This document shows positions 1 to 9,943 of a stretch of 64,000 nucleotides of DNA, one piece after another. The translations under genes were made by a program, and so were the position numbers. Origin of the DNA: Liolophura sinensis (lineage: Eukaryota > Mollusca > Polyplacophora > Chitonida > Chitonidae). The notes beneath the pieces are model-generated. The model ran no database searches. It saw only the letters and a program-made list of their open reading frames with translations, and was not told the DNA's origin. The stretch is from contig NW_027018008.1 of NCBI RefSeq assembly GCF_032854445.1, forward strand, positions 1 through 64,000, given 5' to 3'. Numbering within the stretch: position 1 is the stretch's first letter; every line of letters begins with the position of its first letter.

Positions 1-81
1 TTGTAATCATTACAATAGCATATTCAGGTACAAGATGAACATTGTAATCATTATAATAATGTGCTCAGTTACAAGCTGAAC

Positions 82-98
82 ATTGTAATCATTACAAT
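82..98 (+). repeat. 17-bp perfect palindrome in monomer
   Basis: ATTGTAAT, a central C, and ATTACAAT form exact inverted 8-bp arms. Consensus monomers carry ATTATAAT as the right arm, one mismatch away (a G-T pair that would be a G-U wobble in RNA). The perfect form is confined to particular variants, mostly those followed by AGCATATTCAG, AGCGTGCTCAG or AGCGTGTTCAG. Confidence 0.85.
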
Positions 99-719
99 AG
101 CGTGCTCAGTTACAATATGAACATTGTAATCATTATAATAGCATGTTCAGTTACAGGATAAACATTGTAATAATTTAATAGCGTGTTCAGTTACAAAATG
201 AACATTGAAACCATTATAAGAGAATGTTCAGTGCCAAGATAAACATTGCAATTATTATAATAGCATATTCAGTTACAAGATGAACATTATAATAACCTAA
301 TACTGTGTTCAGTTACAAAATGAACATTAAAATTGTTATAATAGCACGTTCAGTGACAAGGTGAACATTTAAATCATTATAATAGCATGCTCAGTTACAA
401 GGTGAACATTGTAATCATTAAAATAGCGTCAACTGTTACAAAATCATCATTGTAATCAATATAATAGCATGCCTAGTTACAAAATGAATATTGCAATCAT
501 TATATTAGCATTTTTCATTACAAGATGAACATTGTAATCATTATTATAGCATATGTATTTATAAGATGAGCATTGTAATCAGTATAAAAGCATGTTCTGT
601 TGCAAAATGAACATTGTAATCATTATTTTAGCATGTTCAGTTACAAGATGAACATTGTAATCATAATAACAGCATGGTCAGTTACAAGATGAACACTGTA
701 ATCATTGTAATAGCATGCT

Positions 720-760
720 CAGTTACAAGATGAACATTGTAATCATTATAATAGCATATT
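720..760 (+). repeat. Reference consensus-type 41-bp monomer
   Basis: This copy matches the most frequent base at nearly every position and is a convenient type monomer. It opens with CAGTTACAAGATGAAC, continues through ATTGTAATCATTATAAT and ends AGCATATT, where the commonest ending is AGCATGTT or AGCATGCT. The most variable positions are the hinge (GCATGTT, GCATGCT, GCACGTT, GCGTGCT, ACATCAT), the ACAAG/ACAAA/ACAAGG/GCAAAATGG segment, and the TCATTATAAT half (TCAGTATAA, TCATTACAAT, TTATTATAAT). These variants serve as address labels for the larger repeats. Confidence 0.95.
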
Positions 761-1456
761 CGGTTACAGGATGAATATTGCAATAACCTAATACCGTGTT
801 CAGTTACAAAATGAACATTAAAACTATTATAATATCACTTTCAGTTACATGGTGAACATTGTAATCATTATAATAGCATGTTCAGTTACAAGGTGATTAT
901 TGTAATTACTATAATAGCACGTTCAGTTACAAAACACCCTTTGTAATTATTATAATAGCATCTTCAGTTACAAGATAAACATTGTAATCGTTATATTAGC
1001 ACGTTTAGTTGAAACGTGAGGATTGTAATTGATATAATAGCATGTTCAGTTACAAGATAAATATTTTAGTTATTGTAATGGCATGTTCATTTACAAGGTG
1101 AACATTGTAATCATTATAATAACATGTTCACTTACAAGATGATCATTGTAATCATCATATTAGGACGTTCAGTTACAAGATGAACATTGTAATTATTATA
1201 ATAGCATGTTCACTTATTAAATGAACATTGTAATTATTATAATATCATGCTTAGTTACAAGATGAACATTGTTATCAGTATAATAGCATGTTCAGTAACA
1301 ACATAAACATTGTAATCATTATAATAGCATGCTCAATTACAAGATGAACATTGTAATCAGTATAATAGCATGCTCAGTTACAAAATTAACAATGTAATCA
1401 TTATACTAGTATGCTCAGTTACAAGATGAACATTGTAATCATTATAATAACATGTT

Positions 1457-1497
1457 CAGTTACCAGAGAGAACGACGTTAAAACCCAAGCACTCACT
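1457..1497 (+). repeat. Divergent monomer, alpha1 (type copy)
   Basis: Exactly 41 bp, beginning CAGTTACCAGAGAGAACG and ending CCCAAGCACTCACT. Only the first third and a GAAC...GTTA trace resemble consensus. It has 19 G+C of 41 (46%) against 11 of 41 in consensus, two CpG sites, and lacks both dyads. One copy occurs per alpha module, or two where that region is duplicated. Confidence 0.92.
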
Positions 1498-1533
1498 CAG
1501 TTACCAGATGAACATTGTAATCATTATATTAGG

Positions 1534-1556
1534 ATGTTCAGTTACAAGATGAACAT
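1534..1556 (+). repeat. 23-bp dyad of the monomer (exact example)
   Basis: ATGTTCA at 1534-1540 and TGAACAT at 1550-1556 are exact reverse complements separated by the 9 bases GTTACAAGA. The element spans a monomer-to-monomer hinge, so it can recur about once every 41 bp wherever the hinge is ATGTT and the following monomer begins CAGTTACAAGATGAACAT. Copies with the GCT hinge keep shorter arms. It could form a stem-loop in single-stranded DNA or RNA, or be a two-fold protein site. Neither is shown by sequence alone. Confidence 0.8.
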
Positions 1557-2865
1557 TGTAATCAATATAATAGCATATTCAGTTACAAAATGAACATTGT
1601 AATTATTGTAATGTTATGTTTAGTTACAAGATGAACATTGTTATCAGTATAATAGCATGTTCAGTTACAACATGAACACTGTAATCATTATAATAGCATG
1701 CTCAATTACAAGATGAACATTGTAATCAGTAAAATAGCTTGCTCAAATACAAGATGAGCAATGTAATTATTATAATAGCATGCTCAATTAAAAGATAAAA
1801 ATTGTAATCAGTATAATAGCATTGTCAGTTGCAAAATGGACATTGTAATCATTACATTAGCATATTAACTTACAAGATGAATATTGTAATCATTCTAACA
1901 ACATCATCAGTTACAAAAAAAACATTGTATTCATTATATTAGCACGTTCAATTACAAGATGAACATTGTAATCATTATAAAAGCCTGTTCAGTTACAAGG
2001 TGAACATTGTAATCAGTATTATAGCATGCTCAGTTACAAAATTAATATTGTAATCATTATAATAGCGTCAACGGTTACAAAATCATCATTGTAATCAATA
2101 TAATAGCATGCTCAGTTACAAAATTAATATTGCAGTTACTATATTAGCATATTTCATTACAAGATGAACATTGTAATCAGTATTATAGCATATGTAGTTA
2201 CAAGATGAACATTGTAATCATTATAAAAACATCATCAGTGACAAGGTGAACATTGTAATCAGTATAAAAGCATTGTCAGTTGCAAAATGGACATTGTACT
2301 CATTACATTAGCATATTAACTTACAAGATGAATATTGTAATCATTCTAACAACATCATCAGTTACAAAAAAAACATTGTATTCATTATATTAGCACGTTC
2401 AATTACAAGATGAACATTGTAATCATTATAAAAGCATGTTCCGTTACAAGGTGAACATTGTAATCATTATAAAAACATGCTCAGTTACAAGATGAACATT
2501 TAAATCATTATAATAGCATGTTCAGTTACAAGGTGGACATTTTAATCAGTATAAAAGCATGCTCAGTTGCAAAATGGACATTGTAATCATTACATTAGCA
2601 TATTCAGTTACAAGATGAATTTTGTAACATTATAATAACATCATCAGTTACAAAATGAACATTGTATTCATTATATTAGCACGTTCAATTACAAGATGAA
2701 CATTGTAATCATTATAATATCATGCTCAGTTGCAAGATGAAGATTGTAATCGACATAATAGCATGTTCAGTTACAAGATGAACATTGTAATCATTATAAA
2801 AACATCATCAGTTGCAAGGTGAACATTGTAATTAGAATACAAGCATGCTCAGTTGCAAAATGGAC

Positions 2866-2882
2866 ATTGTAATCATTACAAT
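2866..2882 (+). repeat. Perfect 17-bp palindrome at the alpha1/alpha2 border
   Basis: A second exact ATTGTAAT-C-ATTACAAT copy. It sits where alpha2 begins and is followed by AGCATATTCAGGTAC. That GGTAC variant marks the start of alpha modules, so this palindrome is a useful anchor for phasing the higher-order repeats. Confidence 0.85.
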
Positions 2883-5400
2883 AGCATATTCAGGTACAAG
2901 ATGAACATTGTAATCATTATAATAATGTGCTCAGTTACAAGGTGAACATTGTAATCATTACAATAGCGTGCTCAGTTACAATATGAACATTGTAATCATT
3001 ATAATAGCATGTTCAGTTACAGGATGAACATTGTAATAATTTAATAGCGTGTTCAGTTACAAAATGAACATTGAAACCATTATAAGAGAATGTTCAGTGC
3101 CAAGATAAACATTGCAATCATTATAATAGCGTGTTCAGTTACAAAATGAACAATAAAATTGTTATAATAGCACGTTCAGTGACAAGGTGAACATTTAAAT
3201 CATTATAATAGCATGCTCAGTTACAAGGTGAACATTGTAATCATTATAATAGCGTCAACTGTTACAAAATCATCATTGTAATCAATATAATAGCATGCCT
3301 AGTTACAAAATGAATATTGCAATCATTATATTAGCATTTTTCATTACAAGATGAACATTGTAATCATTATTATAGCATATGTATTTATAAGATGAGCATT
3401 GTAATCAGTATAAAAGCATGTTCTGTTGCAAAATGAACATTGTAATCATTATTTTAGCATGTTCAGTTACAAGATGAACATTGTAATCATTGTAATAGCA
3501 TGGTCAGTTACAAGATGAACACTGTAATCATTGTAATAGCATGCTCAGTTACAAGATGAACATTGTAATCATTATAATAGCATATTCGGTTACAGGATGA
3601 ACATTGCAATAACCTAATACCGTGTTCAGTTACAAAATGAACATTAAAACTATTATAATATCACTTTCAGTGACATGGTGAACATTGTAATCATTATAAT
3701 AGCATGTTCAGTTACAAGGTGATTATTGTAATTACTATAATAGCACGTTCAGTTACAAAACACCCTTTGTAATTATTATAATAGCATCTTCAGTTACAAG
3801 ATAAACATTGTAATCATTATATTAGCACGTTTAGTTGAAACGTGAGGATTGTAATTGATATAATAGCATGTTCAGTTACAAGATAAATATTTTAGTTATT
3901 GTAATGGCATGTTCATTTACAAGGTGAACATTGTAATCATTATAATAACATGTTTACTTACAAGATGATCATTGTAATCATCATATTAGGACGTTCAGTT
4001 ACAAGATGAACACTGTAATTATTATAATAGCATGTTCACTTACAAAATGAACATTGTAATTATTATAATATCATGCTTAGTTACCAGATGAACATTGTTA
4101 TCAGTATAATAGCATGTTCAGTAACAACATAAATATTGTAATCATTATAATAGCATGCTCAATTACAAGATGAACATTGTAATCAGTATAATAGCATGCT
4201 CAGTTACAAAAATAACAATGTAATCATTATACTAGTATGCTCAGTTACAAGATGAACATTGTAATCATTATAATAACATGTTCAGTTACCAGAGAGAACG
4301 ACGTTAAAACCCAAGCACTCACTCAGTTACCAGATGAACATTGTAATCATTATATTAGGATGTTCAGTTACAAGATGAACATTGTAATCAATATAATAGC
4401 ATATTCAGTTACAAAATGAACATTGTAATTATTGTAATGTTATGTTTAGTTACAAGATGAACATTGTTATCAGTATAATAGCATGTTCAGTTACAACATG
4501 AACATTGTAATCATTATTATAGCATGCTCAATTACAAGATGAACATTGTAATCAGTAAAATAGCTTGCTCAAATACAAGATGAGCAATGTAATTATTATA
4601 ATAGCATGCTCAATTAAAAGATAAAAATTGTAATCAGTATAATAGCATGCTCAGTTACAAAATGAACATTGTAATCATTATACTAGTATGCCCAGTTACA
4701 AGATGAACATTGTTATCAGTATAATAGCATGTTCAGTTACAAGATGAACATTGTAATCATAATAACAGCATGGTCAGTTACAAGATGAACACTGTAATCA
4801 TTGTAATAGCATGCTCAGTTACAAGATGAACATTGTAATCAATATTATAGCATATGTAGTTACAAGATGAACATTGTAATTATTATAAAATAATCATCGG
4901 TTACAAGGTGAACATTGTAATCAGTATAAAAGCATGCTCAGTTGCAAAATGGACATTGTAATCATTACATTAGCATATTCACTTACAAGATGAATATTGT
5001 AATTATTGTAATAACATCATCAGTTACAATATAAACATTGTATTCATTATATTAGCACGTTCAATTACAAGATGAATATTGTAATCATTATAAAAGAATG
5101 TTCAGTTACAAGGTGAACATTGTATCATTATAAAAACATGCTCAGATACAAGATGAACATTGTAATCATTATAATAGCATGTTCAGTTATAAGGTGGACA
5201 TTGTATTCAGTATCAAAGCATGCTCAGTTGGAAAATGGACATTGTAATCATTACATTAGCATATTCAGTTACAAGATGAATATTGTAATCATTATAATAA
5301 CATCATCAATTACGAAATGAAGATTGTATTTATTATATTAGCACGTTCAATTACAAGATGAACATTGTAATCATTATAATATCATGCTCAGTTGCAAGAT
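2867..5400 (+). repeat. Alpha2 module, first copy
   Basis: Follows alpha1 directly and repeats its order at an offset of 2,866 bp, falling to 2,826 bp once one 40-bp ATAACCTAATAC monomer present in alpha1 (near 280) is skipped. Diagnostic variants are CATGTTTACTTAC (about 3950), AACACTGTAATT (about 4008) and ACAAAAATAAC (about 4206). From about 4648 it follows its own order, including a monomer with a 1-bp deletion (ATTGTATCATT near 5120) and a GGAAAATGG monomer (5227). It leads into beta through the GAAGATTGTAATCGAC landmark at 5401. Confidence 0.85.
4283..4323 (+). repeat. Divergent monomer, alpha2
   Basis: Identical to the type copy at 1457-1497. The upstream neighbouring monomer carries the ACAAAAATAAC variant. 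Confidence 0.92.
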
Positions 5401-7651
5401 GAAGATTGTAATCGACATAATAGCATGTTCAGTTACAAGATGAACATTGTAATCATTGTAATAGCATGTTCAGTTACAAAGTCAACATTGTAATCATTAT
5501 AAAAACATCATCAGTTGCAAGGTGAACATTGTAATCAGTATACAAGCATGCTCAGTTGCAAAATGGACATTGTAATCATTACAATAGCATATTCAGTTAC
5601 AAGATGAACATTGTAATCATTATATTAGCACGTTTAATTACAAGATGAACATTGTAATCATTATAAAAGCTTGTTCAGTTACAAGATCAACATTGTAATC
5701 ATTATAAAACATCATCAGTTACAAGGTGAACATTGTAATCAGTATAAAAGCCTGCTCAGTTGCAAAATGGACATTGTAATTATTACATTAGCATATTCAC
5801 TTACAAGATGAACATTGTAATTATTATAATAACATCATCAGTTACAAAATGTACATTGTATTCATTATTTTAGCACGTTCAATTACAAGATGAACATTGT
5901 AATCATTATAAAAGCATGTTCAGTTACAAGGTGAACATTGTAATCATTATAAAGACATGCTCAGTTACAAGATGAACATTGTAATCATTATAATAGCATG
6001 TTCAGTTACAAGGTGGACATTGTAATCAGTATAAAAGCATGCTCAGTTGCAAAATGGACAGTGTAATCAGTACATTAGCATATTCAGTTACAAGATGAAT
6101 ACCGTAATCATTATAATAACGTCATCAGTTACAAAATGAACATTGTATTTATTATATTAGGACGTCCAATTACAAGATGAACATTGTAGTCATTATAATA
6201 TCATGCTCAGTTGCAAGATGAAGATTGTAATCGACATAATAGCATGTTCAGTTACAAGATGAACATTGTAATCATTGTAATAGCATGTTCAGTTACAAAG
6301 TGAACATTGTAATCCTTATAATTGCATGTTCAGTTACAAGATGAACATTGTAATCATTATAAAAACATCATCAGTTGCAAGGTGAACATTGTAATCAATA
6401 TACAAGCATGCTCAGTTGCAAAATGGACATTGTAATCATTACAATAGCATATTCAGTTACAAGATGAACATTGTAATCATTATAAAAATGGGCTCAGTTA
6501 CAAGGTGAACATTGTAATCATTACAATAGCGTGTTCAGTTACAAGTTGAACATTGTAATCATTACAATAGCATGTTCAGTTACTAGATTACCATTGTAAT
6601 AATTTAATAGCGTGTTCAGTTACAAAATGAACATTGAAATCATTATAATAGAATGTTCAGTGGCAAGATGAACATTATAATAACCTAATACCGTGTTCAT
6701 TTACAAAATGAACATTAAAATTATTAAAATAGCACGTTCAGTGACAAAATGATCATTAAAATTATTATAATATCATGCTCAGTTACAAGGTGAACATTGT
6801 AATCATTATAATAGCGTCAACGGTTACAAGATGAACATTGTAAAAGTTAAAATAGCGTGTTCAGTTACAAAATGAACATTGAAATCATTATAATAGAATG
6901 TTCAGTGGCAAGATAAACATTGTAATCATTATAATAGCATATTCAGTTACAAGATGAACATTATAATAACCTAATACCGTGTTCATTTACAAAATGAACA
7001 TTAAAATTATTAAAATAGCACGTTCAGTGACAAAATGATCATTAAAATTATTTTAATAGCATGCTCAGTTACAAGGTGAACATTGTAATCATTATAATAG
7101 CGTCAACGGTTACAAGATGAACATTGTAAAAGTTAAAATAGCATGTTCAGTTACGAAGTGAACATTATAATCATTATAAAAGCATGCTCAGTTGCAAGAT
7201 AAACATTGTAATCATTATAATATCATTTTCAGTTACAAGATGAAAATTGTAATCGACATAATAGCATGTTTAGTTGCATGATGAACATTGTAATTATTGT
7301 ATTAGCATGTTCAGTTACAAAGTAAACATTGTAATCATTATAATAGCCTTAACGGTTACAAAATCATCATTGTAATCAATATAATAGCATGCTCAGTTAC
7401 AAAATGAATATTGCAATCATTATATTAGCATATTTCATTAGAAGATGAACATTGTAATCATTATTATAGCATATGTAGTTACAAGATGAACACTGTAATC
7501 ATTATAAAAACATCATCAGTTACAAGGTGGACATTGTAATCAGTGTAAAAGCATGCTCAGTTGCAAAATGGACATTGTAATCATTACATTAGCATGTTCA
7601 GTTACAAGATGAACATTGTAATCATTATAATATCATGCTCAGTTGCAAGAT
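5401..7651 (+). repeat. Beta module, copy 1 (2,251 bp)
   Basis: About 55 monomers between the landmarks GAAGATTGTAATCGAC (5401) and GAAGATTGTAATCGGG (7652). Private markers include GGACGTCCAATTAC (about 6161), CCTTATAATTGC (about 6314), AAAAATGGGCTC (about 6483), CAGTTACTAGATTACC (about 6577), GTAAAAGTTAAAATAGC, occurring twice (about 6839 and 7124), and GCCTTAACGG (about 7347). It is repeated at an exact 2,251-bp offset by the next module. Confidence 0.88.
5759..6045 (+). repeat. 287-bp seven-monomer rung (example in beta)
   Basis: From GTTGCAAAATGG at 5759 to the next at 6046 is exactly seven monomers, whose hinges run ATATT, ATCAT, CACGTT, CATGTT, CATGCT, CATGTT, CATGCT. The same series occurs at 2279-2565 (alpha1), 4941-5226 (alpha2, 286 bp), 8010-8296 (beta 2), 10672-10956 (gamma, 285 bp) and 11531-11817 (gamma), and in later copies of these modules. 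Confidence 0.82.
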
Positions 7652-9943
7652 GAAGATTGTAATCGGGATAATAGCATGTTCAGTTACAAGATGAACATTG
7701 TAATCATTGTAATAGCATGTTCAGTTACAAAGTGAACATTGTAATCTTTATAAAAACATCATCAGTTGCAAGGTGAACATTGTAATCAGTATACAAGCAT
7801 GCTCAGTTGCAAAATGGACATTGTAATCATTACAATAGCATATTCAGTTACAAGATGAACATTGTAATCATTATATTAGCACGTTTAATTACAAGATGAA
7901 CATTGTAATCATTATAAAAGCTTGTTCAGTTACAAGATCAACATTGTAATCATTATAAAACATCATCAGTTACAAGGTGAACATTGTAATCAGTATAAAA
8001 GCCTGCTCAGTTGCAAAATGGACATTGTAATTATTACATTAGCATATTCACTTACAAGATGAACATTGTAATTATTATAATAACATCATCAGTTACAAAA
8101 TGTACATTGTATTCATTATTTTAGCACGTTCAATTACAAGATGAACATTGTAATCATTATAAAAGCATGTTCAGTTACAAGGTGAACATTGTAATCATTA
8201 TAAAGACATGCTCAGTTACAAGATGAACATTGTAATCATTATAATAGCATGTTCAGTTACAAGGTGGACATTGTAATCAGTATAAAAGCATGCTCAGTTG
8301 CAAAATGGACATTGTAATCAGTACATTAGCATATTCAGTTACAAGATGAATACTGTAATCATTATAATAACGTCATCAGTTACAAAATGAACATTGTATT
8401 TATTATATTAGGACGTCCAATTACAAGATGAACATTGTAGTCATTATAATATCATGCTCAGTTGCAAGATGAAGATTGTAATCGACATAATAGCATGTTC
8501 AGTTACAAGATGAACATTGTAATCATTGTAATAGCATTTTCAGTTACAAAGTGAACATTGTAATCCTTATAATTGCATGTTCAGTTACAAGATGAACATT
8601 GTAATCATTATAAAAACATCATCAGTTGCAAGGTGAACATTGTAATCAATATACAAGCATGCTCAGTTGCAAAATGGACATTGTAATCATTACAATAGCA
8701 TATTCAGTTACAAGATGCACATTGTAATCATTATAAAAATGGGCTCAGTTACAAGGTGAACATTGTAATCATTACAATAGCGTGTTCAGTTACAAGTTGA
8801 ACATTGTAATCATTACAATAGCATGTTCAGTTACTAGATTACCATTGTAATAATTTAATAGCGTGTTCAGTTACAAAATGAACATTGAAATCATTATAAT
8901 AGAATGTTCAGTGGCAAGATGAACATTGTAATCATTATAATAGCATATTCAGTTACAATATGAACATTATAATAACCTAATACCGTGTTCATTTACAAAA
9001 TGAACATTAAAATTATTAAAATAGCACGTTCAGTGACAAAATGATCATTAAAATTATTATAATATCATGCTCAGTTACAAGGTGAACATTGTAATCATTA
9101 TAATAGCGTCAACGGTTACAAGATGAACATTGTAAAAGTTAAAATAGCGTGTTCAGTTACAAAAAGAACATTGAAATCATTATAATAGAATGTTCAGTGG
9201 CAAGATAAACATTGTAATCATTATAATAGCATATTCAGTTACAAGATGAACATTATAATAACCTAATACCGTGTTCATTTACAAAATGAACATTAAAATG
9301 ATTAAAATAGCACGTTCAGTGACAAAATGATCATTAAAATTATTATAATAGCATGCTCAGTTACATGGTGAACATTGTAATCATTATAATAGCGTCAACG
9401 GTTACAAGATGAACATTGTAAAAGTTAAAATAGCATGTTCAGTTACGAAGTGAACATTATAATCATTATAATAGCATGCTCAGTTGCAAGATAAACATTG
9501 TAATCATTATAATATCATTTTCAGTTACAAGATGAAAATTGTAATCGACATAATAGCATGTTTAGTTGCATGATGAACATTGTAATCATTGTATTAGCAT
9601 GTTCAGTTACAAAGTAAACATTGTAATCATTATAATAGCCTTAACGGTTACAAAATCATCATTGTAATCAATATAATAGCATGCTCAGTTACAAAATGAA
9701 TATTGCAATCATTATATTAGCATATTTCATTACAAGATGAACATTGTAATCATTATTATAGCATATGTAGTTACAAGATGAACACTGTAATCATTATAAA
9801 AACATCATCAGTTACAAGGTGGACATTGTAATCAGTGTAAAAGCATGCTCAGTTGCAAAATGGACATTGTAATCATTACATTAGCATGTTCAGTTACAAG
9901 ATGAACATTGTAATCATTATAATATCATGCTCAGTTGCAAGAT
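7652..9943 (+). repeat. Beta module, copy 2 (2,292 bp)
   Basis: Tandem duplicate of the preceding beta, 41 bp longer because one extra consensus-type monomer ending ACAATATGAAC lies around 8921-8966. Its opening reads CGGGATAATAG rather than CGACATAATAG, because it starts with the landmark that ends the first beta. Other small differences are TTACATGGTG (about 9361) and AAAAAGAACATTG (about 9160). It passes into gamma at 9944. Confidence 0.87.

Larger units (their letters stand above)
1..2866 (+). repeat. Alpha1 module, first copy
   Basis: About 70 monomers. Landmarks in order are GGTACAAG (27), a 40-bp ATAACCTAATAC monomer (about 287), GTCAACTGTTAC (about 427), the AAACACCCTTTG monomer (about 938), GAAACGTGAGG (about 1011), the divergent monomer (1457-1497), two GCAAAATGG blocks (1828 and 2279) and GCGTCAACGG (about 2065). 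The first 1.8 kb is shared with alpha2, apart from one 40-bp unit missing there. From about 1822 the two take different monomer orders. The module probably begins just upstream of the window. Confidence 0.85.

Noticed and set aside
741-757. TATAAT boxes in nearly every monomer as promoters
   Set aside because: They are part of the 17-bp dyad and occur about 1,500 times. There is no suitable upstream element or downstream gene, and the array is not of bacterial type.
758-774. CENP-B-box-like ATTCGGTTACAGG
   Set aside because: TTCG is present, but the required downstream A and CGGG positions do not match. It occurs in one variant monomer per alpha module only.
938-960. AAACACCCTTTG segment as possible telomere-related or foreign insert
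   Set aside because: It is a single 41-bp monomer with a few substitutions, repeated at the same address in every full alpha. No telomere-like tandem motif follows.
1457-1497. Divergent monomer as an inserted mobile element or target-site scar
   Set aside because: It replaces exactly one 41-bp unit, begins with the monomer's own CAGTTAC, and has no terminal repeats or target duplication. A strongly diverged monomer explains it better.
1534-1556. TGTTCA/TGAACA arms as nuclear receptor response elements
   Set aside because: The half-sites resemble steroid-receptor half-sites, but the 9-bp spacing and orientation are not a standard element, and any 41-bp repeat with this sequence would show them everywhere.
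1411-1593. Recurrent 60-codon open frame around the divergent monomer (also at 4237, 13735, 14104, 19383, 19752, 22657, 25483, 41941, 50902, 55364, 62529)
   Set aside because: It is a passage through satellite monomers plus the divergent unit. The predicted peptide is a repeat of the monomer's own translation. 41 bp is not a multiple of three, so no frame stays open for long. The copy at 34736 is frameshifted by a 1-bp deletion without other change, and no promoter, signal or domain is seen. Its repetition reflects module duplication, not selection.
2279-2730. An 11-monomer (451-bp) tandem repeat in alpha1 between 1828 and 2279
   Set aside because: The GCAAAATGG blocks at 1828 and 2279 agree for only about 190 bp, including ATTCTAACAAC and the A-run, and then follow different orders. 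It is therefore a partial copy rather than a clean tandem duplication.
5120-5320. Recurrent 66-codon open frame in the alpha2 tail (also at 26366, 35618, 56247, 63412)
   Set aside because: It arises from a 1-bp deletion (ATTGTATCATT) that shifts phase in one monomer. The peptide is again translated satellite, with no recognisable family features.
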